Shown here: positions 1 through 8,414 of the stretch, one piece after another
Position numbering within the stretch: position 1 is the first letter of the stretch
Layout of the letters: the number at the start of each line of letters is the position of its first letter
DNA from: an uncultured Spirochaetaceae bacterium
Lineage (GTDB): Bacteria > Spirochaetota > Spirochaetia > Sphaerochaetales > Sphaerochaetaceae
Direction: 5' to 3'
Assembly (NCBI GenBank): GCA_944392935.1
Contig: CALXYI010000030.1
Coordinates: forward strand, 1 to 40,037
DNA: 40,037 bases
The notes under the pieces: generated by a model
What the model saw: only the letters and a program-made list of their open reading frames with translations
What the model was told of the DNA's origin: nothing
Databases searched by the model: none
Position numbers and translations under genes: made by a program

Positions 1-164
1 GTCCTTCACAAACCGCCTCGCATAGCCACCGGCTCCCGACTCCGTCAAGCCAAGATTACCATCGATACTGCATCTCTGTAACTCAGACCTCTTTGACTTA
101 CGGGCTCAGTGTATTTTCGTTACACAAAAAAGGAACGGGGCAGATCGCTCCACCCCGTAGCATA
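1..164. other. Downstream flank of gpmI, mostly unassigned
   Basis: No convincing gene lies here. The last part (about 125-158) is the gpmI terminator. Positions 1-120 have short open stretches on both strands (for example a plus-strand frame ending at the TAA near 77), but no start, ribosome site or recognisable motif. It could be the edge of a gene or of an element that continues to the left of the window. Confidence 0.4.
125..158 (-). terminator. Rho-independent terminator of gpmI
   Basis: Read on the minus strand, ACGGGG (158-153) pairs with CCCCGT (140-135) across a 12-nt loop, and is followed by TCC and a run of T residues (131-125). It begins just 6 nt beyond the gpmI stop codon and should end the lgt-aminopeptidase-gpmI transcript. 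Confidence 0.8.
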
Positions 165-1814
165 TCACTGCAGTTCCACGATGCTCCTATCATAATCCTC
201 CGGCGGAACGAAGCCGAGAAGCTCGATGCATGTGGCCGCGATTGATGAGATACCAAGCCCTTCATTCAGCGTCTTGGAATACTCACCCTTGTACTCAGGA
301 TCATAGATTATGCACGGTACGGGATTGAGGGAATGCGATGTCTTTGCCTTAGGCTCGCCATTCTCCTTCGTCTTGACTCCGCCCTTCTTGTCATGCTCGT
401 ACATATCATCGGCGTTCCCATGATCCGCAGTCACGATCATTATGCCGCCTGCCTTCTCGATAGCTTCCCTGAGCCTTCCGATCTGGAGATCCATGCCCTC
501 CATGGAGCAGACTACGGCTTCGAATACCCCGGTATGCCCGACCATATCGCCATTTGGATAGTTGAGCTTGATGAAATCCCATTTCCCGCTTCCGATCTCC
601 TCGATCACGCGGTCGGTTATCTCAGCGCACTTCATCCATGGCCTCTGCTCGAACGGCACCTTGTCCGATGGAATCTCCACATACTCCTCGAGCTTGTCAT
701 CGAACTTCCCGGACCTGTTGCCATTGAAGAAGTATGTGACATGGCCGAACTTCTGCGTCTCGGAGATCGAGAACTGCTTCACGCCGGAAGCGCAGAGATA
801 CTCAGCCATCACCCGGTCGATGGCAGGCGGGGATACGAGATACTGATTCGGGATATGGAGATCGCCGTCATATTCCATCATCCCTGCATACTCCACCTTC
901 GGCCACCTCTTCCTGTCGAATCCGCTGAAATCCGCCTCGTCGAATGCCCTCGATATCTCGATAGCCCTGTCGCCGCGGAAATTGAAGAGGATCACGGAAT
1001 CCCCATCCTCGATGGTGCCGACCGGCTTGCCATCGGAAGCGATCACGAACGGAGGGAGATCCTGGTCTATGGCGCCGGTCTCCTTCCTCAGCGTCTCTAT
1101 TGCCTCATGGGCAGATGCGAACATCCTGCCCTCTCCGAGGACATGTGTCTCCCATCCCTTCCTTACCATGTCCCAGTCAGCATTGTAGCGGTCCATGGTT
1201 ATGACCATCCTTCCGCCGCCTGATGCGATGGCGGCATCGAAGGTGCCGTCTGCTGAAAGCTCCTTCAGATATGCATCGAACGGATCGAAGTAATCAAGGG
1301 CAGACACCTCCCCTACGTCCCGGCCATCGAGAAGGGCATGGACACGCACCTTCCTCACGCCTTCCTTCTTCGCCTCTGCGACCATTGCCTTGAGATGATC
1401 GATATGGGAATGCACATTGCCATCGGAAAGAAGACCTATGAAATGCAGGACCGAGCCATTCTCCTTAACGTTGGCTATGAGCTTCTGCCATGTCGCTCCC
1501 CTGAACATATCCCCGGATGAGATGGCATTCGAGACAAGCTTGGCTCCCTGTGCGAATACACGTCCGCAGCCCATCGCGTTATGCCCGACCTCGCTGTTTC
1601 CCATATCCGCATCGGAAGGCAGTCCCACTGCCGTGCCATGTGCCTTGAGCTTCGTCCACGGGCAATCGGCATACAGCGCATCGAGATTCCTGGTCATGGC
1701 CGTGGCAACGGCATCGCCATCCTTATACTTACCGAATCCGACGCCATCCATGATGACAAGCATCACTGGTCCGCGGCGCTGGATACGTCCATTCTTCTTC
1801 AAAGGTTCTACCAT
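165..1814 (-). CDS. gpmI: 2,3-bisphosphoglycerate-independent phosphoglycerate mutase
   Basis: 549 aa. Interconverts 3- and 2-phosphoglycerate in glycolysis/gluconeogenesis without a bisphosphoglycerate cofactor; a cytoplasmic, metal-dependent enzyme of the alkaline phosphatase superfamily. Seen in the sequence: the first metal-binding Asp in VMLVIMDGVGFG near residue 20, the catalytic Ser in MGNSEVGHNAMG near residue 75, substrate-binding LLDGRDV near 160, and the metal ligands in TADHGNADD and KTSHSLNPVP near residues 465-500. It is somewhat longer than the usual about 510 aa. The ATG is preceded by AGGAGGAA. It is the last gene of the lgt-aminopeptidase-gpmI run, 52 nt after the aminopeptidase stop, and has its own terminator. 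The family call is firm. Confidence 0.96.
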   Translation of the reverse strand: MVEPLKKNGRIQRRGPVMLVIMDGVGFGKYKDGDAVATAMTRNLDALYADCPWTKLKAHGTAVGLPSDADMGNSEVGHNAMGCGRVFAQGAKLVSNAISSGDMFRGATWQKLIANVKENGSVLHFIGLLSDGNVHSHIDHLKAMVAEAKKEGVRKVRVHALLDGRDVGEVSALDYFDPFDAYLKELSADGTFDAAIASGGGRMVITMDRYNADWDMVRKGWETHVLGEGRMFASAHEAIETLRKETGAIDQDLPPFVIASDGKPVGTIEDGDSVILFNFRGDRAIEISRAFDEADFSGFDRKRWPKVEYAGMMEYDGDLHIPNQYLVSPPAIDRVMAEYLCASGVKQFSISETQKFGHVTYFFNGNRSGKFDDKLEEYVEIPSDKVPFEQRPWMKCAEITDRVIEEIGSGKWDFIKLNYPNGDMVGHTGVFEAVVCSMEGMDLQIGRLREAIEKAGGIMIVTADHGNADDMYEHDKKGGVKTKENGEPKAKTSHSLNPVPCIIYDPEYKGEYSKTLNEGLGISSIAATCIELLGFVPPEDYDRSIVELQ

Positions 1815-1866
1815 AAGTTCCTCCTAATAAGGCAATATACAGCAAAAGGCTATCATGCTCCACCTC

Positions 1867-3630
1867 TCACAGTGGAGAAGCGGCTTCGCTGAGCCATCTG
1901 GCGGCCTGCGGATCCACAAGCTCGCTGATGGTGGAGACTATCCTGGCATGATAGCTGTCTATCTGGCTTATCTCCTCGCTGGTAAGGAGGCTCCTGTCTA
2001 TGAGGGCCTTCTCGTACGGCACGAGGGTGAGCACCTCGAATGACATGAAGCTGCCGAATCCGGTATCCTCCCATTCCCTTGCAGCAAGGAGATTCTCTAT
2101 CCTTATCCCGTAGAGCCCCTCCCTGTAGAGCCCCGGCTCATCCGAGACGACCATCCCTGGCTGCAGAGGCACGTCTATGAGAGCTGGAGAGATCCTCTGA
2201 GGCCCTTCATGCACGCATAGCACGCATCCGACGCCATGCCCTGTGCCATGGAAGAATGTCTCGCCATGCTGCCATAGGAACTGCTTCGCAAGCACATCGA
2301 GCTGCACGCCTCTCGTACCTTTGGGGAAACGCTGCCTCGCAAGCGCAAGATGCCCTTTGAGGACAAGGGTATAATCCCTTATCTCATCATCCGAGGCCTC
2401 TCCGAAGAGGAGGGTCCTTGTTATATCCGTAGTGCCGAAGCCGTACTGCGCCCCTGTGTCGAGAACGAGGAGTCCGTTTCCCGAAACCTCCTTGTTGCTC
2501 TCCCTGTCCGCACTGTAATGGCACATCGCTCCATGCTCGCGGAACGCGGAGATAGGGCTGAAGGACGGCCCTATGTATCCTGGAATCCTCTTCCTCTCCT
2601 CCTCAAGCATCGAGGAAAGCTCCATCTCATCATACCTGCCGTTCCTGTCCAGCCTGGCGAGGAAGCCCACGAATGCTGCGGCATCATAGATATGGGCAAG
2701 CCTCATTCCCCTGAGCTCCGCCTCGTTCTTGCATGCCTTCATATCGGTGGAGATATCACGGCCGGATACATTGCGCCTGCCTGACAGGATCGGATGGAAT
2801 TCCTCCGGTATCCTCTCCGGAGAGAAGTATCCAGGGCCTCTTGAAAGTGCCTTGAGCCCCTCTGCGGCATCCTCATAGGGCCTTATCTCCAGAACGCCTT
2901 TCAGCGATGCGAGCATGGAACGGCTGAATCTTCCGCCCGATGTGAAGAGAACAGCCCTGGAAAGCGAGATGAAGAGGTAGGCGAAGAAGACAGGGTTGCA
3001 TGGTATATCGGAGGCACGGAGCCCTGTTATCCAGGCAATATCATCAAGCGAGGCGATGAATGTCCATCTGAGCCCCTTTTCCCTGAGCACGTTGCGTATC
3101 GCTCCGATACGCTCCGCTGCCGTCGCACCTGCAGCTTCCGGATCGATTGCGAAGCACGGGGTCTCGGGAATGGGCGGACGCTCATCCCAGAGAGGAGCGA
3201 GAAGATCAGGAACGGCCTCAAGCGAGATGCCTCTGGCAGAGAGAAGGGACGAGAGGGCTGAGAAGGATGCAATGGATATGGACAAGGCATCAACCCCTAC
3301 CCTGCTGCCTTTGCCGAGGTTCCCGGCAAGCCAGAAGCCTGGATCAGGGGTACCCTCGGTCCCGAGCCTCATCAGGGTGAACCCTGTCCCGCTGATCTCG
3401 GCTTCCCCCTGGATGAAATAGCGGCTATCAACCCACAGGAGGGCCTTATCCATCGTGATGATGACGGTTCCGGCAGATCCGGTGAATCCGGATATGAAAC
3501 GCCGGCTCTGCCATCTCGGAGCGGTATATTCGCTCTGATGCGGATCGGATCCCGTTATTATGTAGGCATCAAGCCTTCTTGCGGCCAGCTCTTCCCGCAG
3601 CCGCGCTGCCCTTTCCTCTGCGTCCTTCAT
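1867..3630 (-). CDS. Xaa-Pro aminopeptidase, peptidase family M24B
   Basis: 587 aa. Removes N-terminal residues that precede proline; a cytosolic dinuclear-metal enzyme. The N-terminal half carries two creatinase/prolidase-like domains (DAYIITGSDPHQSEY near residue 20), and the C-terminal half is the pita-bread catalytic domain. Metal ligands are visible: Asp in LDTGAQYG, Asp in TTDITRTLLFG, His in FHGTGHGVG, Glu in VSDEPGLY and Glu in GIRIENL. The length fits the three-domain aminopeptidase P2 type (about 590 aa) rather than the roughly 440-aa PepP type. The ATG at 3630 has a good ribosome site (GGGAGGAAAG) and lies inside the 3' end of lgt, overlapping it by 62 nt, which suggests translational coupling. 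Its role is probably dipeptide and proline-peptide use. Confidence 0.93.
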   Translation of the reverse strand: MKDAEERAARLREELAARRLDAYIITGSDPHQSEYTAPRWQSRRFISGFTGSAGTVIITMDKALLWVDSRYFIQGEAEISGTGFTLMRLGTEGTPDPGFWLAGNLGKGSRVGVDALSISIASFSALSSLLSARGISLEAVPDLLAPLWDERPPIPETPCFAIDPEAAGATAAERIGAIRNVLREKGLRWTFIASLDDIAWITGLRASDIPCNPVFFAYLFISLSRAVLFTSGGRFSRSMLASLKGVLEIRPYEDAAEGLKALSRGPGYFSPERIPEEFHPILSGRRNVSGRDISTDMKACKNEAELRGMRLAHIYDAAAFVGFLARLDRNGRYDEMELSSMLEEERKRIPGYIGPSFSPISAFREHGAMCHYSADRESNKEVSGNGLLVLDTGAQYGFGTTDITRTLLFGEASDDEIRDYTLVLKGHLALARQRFPKGTRGVQLDVLAKQFLWQHGETFFHGTGHGVGCVLCVHEGPQRISPALIDVPLQPGMVVSDEPGLYREGLYGIRIENLLAAREWEDTGFGSFMSFEVLTLVPYEKALIDRSLLTSEEISQIDSYHARIVSTISELVDPQAARWLSEAASPL

Positions 3631-4585
3631 CTTTCCTCCCTGCCAGAAGAAGCGAAGCCAGGAGCACAGCCCCTGCCGCTATCATGATAAGGCAGAAAAC
3701 CTGCCCCTTCGAAATATCCAGGAACGACTGGAAAACCGCTATATTGCCGCTCCCATTCCCAAGGGATATGACATAGCCTATATCCGCATCAGGCTGGCGG
3801 CAGTACTCGATGAGGAACCTGAACAGGCCATAGCCCATCAGATAGAACGAGAAGACCGTTCCATCCGGCAGCTTCCTCCTCAGCTTCCATGGCCTGATCA
3901 GGAACCACAGGATGAGGAAGAGCACAATGCCCTCGAAAAGTGCCTCATAGAGCTGCGATGGATGGCGCGGAAGATTCAGGATCTCCCCTGCCTGATAGCT
4001 CATCCCTATCCTCTCGGCAATATCCCTTACCCATCCCTCTGAGGCAGGAAAGCCCGGCGCTGTCGGGAACACCATCCCCCATGGCAGCGCAGTGACCCTT
4101 CCATAGAGCTCCGCGTTGATGAAATTGCCTATGCGTCCGAATGTATATCCGAGCGGTATGCCGGCAACTGCCAGATCGGTGATCCTCAGAAGGCTCCTCC
4201 CATGAAGCCGGCAGAATATGATCCCGCCTATTATCGCACCGACGACACCTCCGTGGTAGCTCATACCCGGAAGCCCCACGAAGCGGCCGTCCCTGAATGG
4301 CCAGAATATCATCCAGGGGTGCGTGATGTAGTATGAGGCATCGCTGTAGAACAGGACCGAGAATATCCTGGCGAAGAGCAGCAGGCAGAGGATGCCCCAG
4401 AAGAAGAAGGTCTGGGTCTCATCGGCATCCATCCGGATTATCCCATCATGCGTGCACTGGTACCTGAAGAGAATGTAGGCGATCAGGAATGCGACGAGAT
4501 ACATCACCGCATACCATCTTATCGGAAGGAAGTCCACGACAAGCGGATCGATCCACGAAGGGTACTCTACGTAAAGCGCTGGCAT
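3569..4585 (-). CDS. lgt: Phosphatidylglycerol--prolipoprotein diacylglyceryl transferase
   Basis: 338 aa inner-membrane enzyme. Transfers diacylglycerol from phosphatidylglycerol to the lipobox cysteine, the first step of lipoprotein maturation. Several hydrophobic helices are visible, together with the hallmark segments SYHGGVVGAIIGG (near residue 110) and GRIGNFINAELYGR (near 150), and the conserved HPSQLYEA segment (near 205). The C-terminus is a basic tail (GRKDEGRRGKG...RAGRKKA) that overlaps the aminopeptidase gene by 62 nt. No good Shine-Dalgarno sequence precedes the ATG at 4585; this gene starts the minus-strand operon and is divergent from the S41 protease. A substrate is encoded in the same window: the lipoprotein at 35211. 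Confidence 0.96.
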   Translation of the reverse strand: MPALYVEYPSWIDPLVVDFLPIRWYAVMYLVAFLIAYILFRYQCTHDGIIRMDADETQTFFFWGILCLLLFARIFSVLFYSDASYYITHPWMIFWPFRDGRFVGLPGMSYHGGVVGAIIGGIIFCRLHGRSLLRITDLAVAGIPLGYTFGRIGNFINAELYGRVTALPWGMVFPTAPGFPASEGWVRDIAERIGMSYQAGEILNLPRHPSQLYEALFEGIVLFLILWFLIRPWKLRRKLPDGTVFSFYLMGYGLFRFLIEYCRQPDADIGYVISLGNGSGNIAVFQSFLDISKGQVFCLIMIAAGAVLLASLLLAGRKDEGRRGKGSAAAGRAGRKKA

Positions 4586-4638
4586 GGCATAAGCTTACAG
4601 CCTTTGTTCATGGCGATGCAAATGCACACGATAGGTGC

Positions 4639-4650
4639 TATAGTATCCGC
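4639..4650 (+). promoter_or_regulatory. Probable promoter -10 of the S41 protease gene, adjacent to the start codon
   Basis: TGC-TATAGT (extended -10; TATAGT at 4639-4644) ends 6 nt before the ATG at 4651. There is no Shine-Dalgarno sequence in between. The -35 is weak. The spacing implies transcription starts at or next to the A of the ATG, giving a leaderless mRNA. Confidence 0.5.
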
Positions 4651-6075
4651 ATGAAGAGAATAGCGGCCTTCCTGCTGTTCCTGGCATCCGCTTCTGCCCT
4701 GGCTGCAGGAGCCTTGCATGAGGAATACACGCCCCTGGCAGCCCAGACGCCTTCGCATCTGGCCATCGATGCTTCCGAAGAGGCAAGGAGCATCTCATCG
4801 ATACTCTACTCGCTCGGCAATCTGTATGCCTATCTGGATACCAACTTCCTATACGATATCGATCCGGATGAGATGGAAACGGAGCTGATATCAGCGATGA
4901 TAGATTCCCTGGGTGACAGGTATTCATACTACATCCCCCCTGATTCCGCTTCCGATTTCCTCGAGGATTCAGAGGGTGAATACGTAGGAATCGGGACTTA
5001 TCTCACGAAGATGAATCCCGCATATGCAGATCCTGCCGATCCTGAGACATACATGGTCATAATAGCCTCTCCGTTTCCCGGAGGACCTGCAGACAGGGCC
5101 AATCTCCGTCCGCGCGATATGATAAGCGCCGTGAACGGGGAGGATGTATCGCCGCTGACTGCTCCGGAGGCCTCAAAGCTCCTGAGAGGACACCCTGGCG
5201 AGGATATCACCCTGACAGTGCACCGAGGCACCGCAGTCTTCGAGATAACGCTGCAGCCGGAGAAGGTCACGGCCCCTTCAACCGCTGCCGGGATGATCGG
5301 CGAAGGGATCGGATACATCGCGATATACTCCTTCTCCCTTACAACGGGGGAATCCTTCAGGAAAGATCTGGAATCACTTATGGCGGAAGGCGCCGATAAG
5401 CTGATCATCGACCTGAGGAACAACGGAGGGGGAACGGTGCAGAGCGCGCTGGAGATCGCGGACATGCTCCTCTCTTCCGGAACGATGCTCGATACCCGCT
5501 ACAAGCCGGGATCCGGACGGGATGAGTCGATAATCACAGCAGACAAGGAAGTGCTGGTTCCGGAGGAAATGCCCATAGTGCTCATCGTGAATGGCGGAAC
5601 TGCATCATCAAGCGAGATACTTACCGGAGCGCTCAGGGACAACGGAAGGGCGCTGGTCGTCGGGAGCCGGACTTTCGGCAAGGGGATCTCACAGGAGATA
5701 AGGCCTTTCCGAGGCGGATATATACAGATAACAACAGGCCATTTCTACACTCCTTCCGGCAATGATATCCATGAAGTCGGGATCGCTGCGGATATCGCTG
5801 TCGAGGAACCGGAATACTCCGATGAGGAGATGGAGGCATTCGAGTCCTTCATGAAGGATGATCTCCTCGCATCATATGCGGAGGATCACCCCGGGTATAC
5901 GAAGGAGAACATAGAGGCATTCGCTGCCATGCATGAAGGGAGCGGCGTGCCTGAGGACCTCCTGCGCATACTGATACGCAACGAGTATATCTACTCAATG
6001 GACTTCAGCGAGCGTCCGGTTGCTGATACATGGTTCGATCCGTACATCGCAGCGGCACTGGAGGCGCTATCCTGA
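4651..6075 (+). CDS. S41 family C-terminal processing peptidase (CtpA/Prc-like)
   Basis: 474 aa. A secreted or periplasmic serine protease that trims or degrades envelope proteins from their C-termini. The N-terminus MKRIAAFLLFLASASALAAG is a clear signal peptide, which is why 4651 is chosen over the in-frame ATG at 4489 (the extra 54 residues overlap divergent lgt and have no protein character). A PDZ domain spans about residues 100-180 (GGPADRANLRPRDMISAVNG). The catalytic domain follows, with the Ser in GGTASSSEIL (near residue 320) and the general-base Lys in SRTFGKGISQ about 25 residues later, a Ser/Lys dyad. The last about 90 residues are acidic and not recognised. The stop overlaps the rsmE start as TGATG. 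Confidence 0.93.
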   Translation: MKRIAAFLLFLASASALAAGALHEEYTPLAAQTPSHLAIDASEEARSISSILYSLGNLYAYLDTNFLYDIDPDEMETELISAMIDSLGDRYSYYIPPDSASDFLEDSEGEYVGIGTYLTKMNPAYADPADPETYMVIIASPFPGGPADRANLRPRDMISAVNGEDVSPLTAPEASKLLRGHPGEDITLTVHRGTAVFEITLQPEKVTAPSTAAGMIGEGIGYIAIYSFSLTTGESFRKDLESLMAEGADKLIIDLRNNGGGTVQSALEIADMLLSSGTMLDTRYKPGSGRDESIITADKEVLVPEEMPIVLIVNGGTASSSEILTGALRDNGRALVVGSRTFGKGISQEIRPFRGGYIQITTGHFYTPSGNDIHEVGIAADIAVEEPEYSDEEMEAFESFMKDDLLASYAEDHPGYTKENIEAFAAMHEGSGVPEDLLRILIRNEYIYSMDFSERPVADTWFDPYIAAALEALS

Positions 6076-6800
6076 TGAGGGTATTCCTGCTGCGTGGCAA
6101 GGCGGAGGGGATCTACCGCCTTTCATCGAAGGAGAGGAACTATCTCTTCCGTGTCCTGCGTCTTCGGATAAACGATGTCTTCACGGCAAAGGACAGCGAT
6201 GAGAACTACTATAAGGCCTTCCTATTCGATGAGGATACGATAACCCTTGAGCATACGGATGCGCCTGAGGAAACCCTGCTGGATGGTCTATCCTCATATA
6301 AAGGGCCATTCATACCTATCTCCATGTTCATCTCCGCGCTGAAGGGGCACAGGAATGAGCTGGAAGCGAGAGCGCTTACCGAGATCGGCGTGGAAAGGAT
6401 AGTGCTCATGGAGACGGAATTCACCCAGGAAAGGCTGAAGGAGCATTCCATCGAGCGCATCAGGACCATAATGAGGGAAGCCGTGCAGCAGTCAGGAAGC
6501 AGGACCCCCATCCTGACCGGACCGATATCCTTCAAGGAGGCGGTCAGCATGATGGAGGGGACATCGATACTCCTCCATCAGGGCATGCTGGGCAGCACAC
6601 GGAATCTGAAGGATGCCCTCTCAGGCAGCATTGCATCCGTCTCCGCATTCATCGGTCCGGAAGGCGGATTCTCCGATTCCGAATGCGCATATGCAGAGGA
6701 GAACGGCATCATCCCGGTCCTGCTCAATACCAATATACTGCGGTCGGAGACCGCTGCTATCTACACAGCTGCGTCAATACAGGCCCTGCTGCAGAACTGA
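6075..6800 (+). CDS. rsmE: 16S rRNA (uracil(1498)-N3)-methyltransferase
   Basis: 241 aa. Methylates N3 of U1498 in the decoding region of 16S rRNA with S-adenosylmethionine; a SPOUT-fold (trefoil-knot) enzyme that acts as a dimer. The N-terminal PUA-like domain contains the start MRVFLLRG and NYLFRVLRLRINDVFTAKD. The C-terminal knot carries the diagnostic GPEGGFSDSE (near residue 193) and NILRSETAAIYT near the end. The ATG at 6075 shares its A with the TGA of the upstream protease (TGATG), so translation is probably coupled. An in-frame GTG at 6030 is rejected because it would extend into the protease gene and lacks family similarity. Confidence 0.94.
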   Translation: MRVFLLRGKAEGIYRLSSKERNYLFRVLRLRINDVFTAKDSDENYYKAFLFDEDTITLEHTDAPEETLLDGLSSYKGPFIPISMFISALKGHRNELEARALTEIGVERIVLMETEFTQERLKEHSIERIRTIMREAVQQSGSRTPILTGPISFKEAVSMMEGTSILLHQGMLGSTRNLKDALSGSIASVSAFIGPEGGFSDSECAYAEENGIIPVLLNTNILRSETAAIYTAASIQALLQN

Positions 6801-6935
6801 TGCCGCGGCAGAAGCTGCATTTTCCCCATGATATCGGTTACAGAAAACGAAATATGTGTAAATTGATGAATCAAGGGGGCTTGAATGCTCATTATTGCAT
6901 TCCCTATCTGCTATCGTGAGAGCAAAGGGGGAAAG
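6801..6935 (+). promoter_or_regulatory. Leader of the sigma-54-type ATPase with an inverted repeat
   Basis: The gap between rsmE and the AAA+ gene holds a 10-bp palindrome (TGCCGCGGCA, 6801-6810) just after the rsmE stop, and an inverted repeat GAATGC (6883-6888) / GCATTC (6897-6902) with an 8-nt spacer, about 35 nt before the next ATG. The second could be an operator. No -24/-12 sigma-54 promoter and no convincing sigma-70 promoter were found. Confidence 0.35.
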
Positions 6936-7979
6936 ATGAGATTCATATTGTATTCACTTGGAAGGACGCTTGCGGAAAGGGTGATACCCATAATCGGAGC
7001 AGACTATGTGAACTGCCCTTCCATGCAGAGGCTCGTCACGCTTGGCTGCCGGACCGATGATATCATACTCGCGCATGCAACGGCCCTTGACCAGAGGCAG
7101 CTGCTCAGGGCGATACACAGCCACAGAAGCCTGATCGCCTTCTATTCCAAGGATGAGATAAGCGAATCATCGCTTTCGCCATTCGGCTATACGGTGTTCA
7201 TCTCCTATGACTTCTCGGAAGCCAGCATGATAAGCGCAATCGGGAAAGCCGAGAGGATAGCATGCATATTCGGAACAGTGGAGGAGCAGCTTGCGGGAAG
7301 CTCCGAGATAATGAAGGAGACAAGGAAGCAGATAGAGGCTGCAGCGAGATTCGGATTCCCAGTCCACCTCACAGGAGAGACCGGAACAGGCAAGACACTT
7401 GCCGCCGAAGCCATACACAGGGCATCGAGGATAAAGAAGGCGATGGTAAGGGAAAGCTGCGGCCTGCTGTCATCGGATATAGCGCAGAGCACCCTGTTCG
7501 GGCATCTGAAGGGAGCATTCTCAGGAGCATCGGATGACAGGCCGGGGCTTCTCGCATGCGCGGACGGCTCCACTCTGTTCCTGGACGAGATCCAGGATCT
7601 GTGCATATCGATGCAGTCCTCGCTCCTCAGCGTGATCGAGACAGGGAACTACCGCAGGCTCGGATCGGACAGGGTATGCCATTCATCCTTCCGTCTCATA
7701 ACGGCAGGCAATGTCGATATACAGACACTTGTGGATGAGAAGAGGATGAGGCTTGATTTCCGCAGCAGGATAGGCTTCGTGAGCATAAGGCTTCCAAGCC
7801 TCTCGGAGCATATGGAGGATATACCTGAGCTCATCGCCAGATGCGAGGAGGATAATGGCTACATAGGCAACAGGATCACGGATTATGCTCCATTCATGCA
7901 TGATTTCCCGGGGAATGTAAGGCAGCTTTACAGGGAAGTCCATCTGTATCATCACGGGCTTCTTGGGACAGAACACTAG
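6936..7979 (+). CDS. Orphan sigma-54-type AAA+ ATPase without a DNA-binding domain
   Basis: 347 aa. Looks like the ATPase core of a bacterial enhancer-binding protein, which remodels sigma-54 RNA polymerase using ATP. Residues 1 to about 110 resemble a degenerate receiver-like sensor with no obvious phospho-acceptor site. The AAA+ core follows: Walker A GETGTGKT (near residue 145), the sigma-54 contact loop as GAFSGA instead of GAFTGA, Walker B TLFLDEIQDL (near 218), an arginine-finger region DFRSRIGF and sensor II FPGNVRQL. The protein stops there: the usual C-terminal Fis-type helix-turn-helix is absent. The start at 6936 is chosen for its ribosome site (GGGGGA). It stands alone between rsmE and a DnaA-box cluster. 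It could act from solution without enhancers or work with a partner; its targets are unknown. Confidence 0.8.
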   Translation: MRFILYSLGRTLAERVIPIIGADYVNCPSMQRLVTLGCRTDDIILAHATALDQRQLLRAIHSHRSLIAFYSKDEISESSLSPFGYTVFISYDFSEASMISAIGKAERIACIFGTVEEQLAGSSEIMKETRKQIEAAARFGFPVHLTGETGTGKTLAAEAIHRASRIKKAMVRESCGLLSSDIAQSTLFGHLKGAFSGASDDRPGLLACADGSTLFLDEIQDLCISMQSSLLSVIETGNYRRLGSDRVCHSSFRLITAGNVDIQTLVDEKRMRLDFRSRIGFVSIRLPSLSEHMEDIPELIARCEEDNGYIGNRITDYAPFMHDFPGNVRQLYREVHLYHHGLLGTEH

Positions 7980-8064
7980 CATCGAGATCTGCGCACTGAT
8001 ATTTTACTCCCGGTAATTATTGATGAGAGTGCTAGTTGCATCATCAGCAGACTTGTGCACAGAG

Positions 8065-8085
8065 CTGTGGAAAACCTGTGGAAAA
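8065..8085 (+). repeat. 21-bp two-box DnaA repeat, copy 1
   Basis: A 21-bp unit made of two TGTGGAAAA boxes separated by CC, so the boxes start 11 bp apart. An identical 21-bp copy lies 230 bp away at 8295-8315. Confidence 0.75.
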
Positions 8086-8294
8086 CCATGTGGGAAAAGG
8101 GCTTTCCGCATAGCCGGAAATGAAATGGAATAACCATTGAATCTATATAGAAACTGTGTTACCTGCATGTTAATACCGGCATTTATCTTCTTATATTGGA
8201 ACAAGTTAACATGGATGTACGATTTTGATTCATATTGCCTCCCAGAATGCCTTCAGACCGTTTCGGATGCGTTTTCCACACCATTTCCACTGCA

Positions 8295-8315
8295 CTGTGG
8301 AAAACCTGTGGAAAA
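8295..8315 (+). repeat. 21-bp two-box DnaA repeat, copy 2
   Basis: Exact second copy of the 21-bp unit at 8065-8085. A reverse-oriented box (TTTTCCACA, 8272-8280) and a near-match sit just before it and an AT-rich stretch just after it. Confidence 0.75.
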
Positions 8316-8414
8316 ACTATATATAGCGTCTATATCAGAAAGGCATCCCGCTGCCATTCCATGGAAGGCGGAAAAGGACCCCCGGCAGGGAAAGGACTGC
8401 CGCAAAGGCCTCCA

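Larger units (their letters stand above)
7980..8414. other. Non-coding region with a DnaA-box-like cluster
   Basis: No gene is supported in this 435-base gap. It holds five exact copies of TGTGGAAAA (8066-8074, 8077-8085, 8296-8304 and 8307-8315 on the plus strand; 8272-8280 on the minus strand) plus near-matches at 8089-8097 and 8285-8293. The same 9-mer is repeated in the dnaA-dnaN intergenic region. An AT-rich segment (ACTATATATAG, from 8316) follows the last box. No DnaA-trio-like run adjoins these boxes. The region may titrate DnaA or regulate neighbouring genes. Confidence 0.6.

Noticed and set aside
4489..4650. Longer N-terminus for the S41 protease
   Set aside because: It would place 54 hydrophilic residues before a clear signal peptide and overlap the divergent lgt gene; the start at 4651 fits the promoter and export signal.
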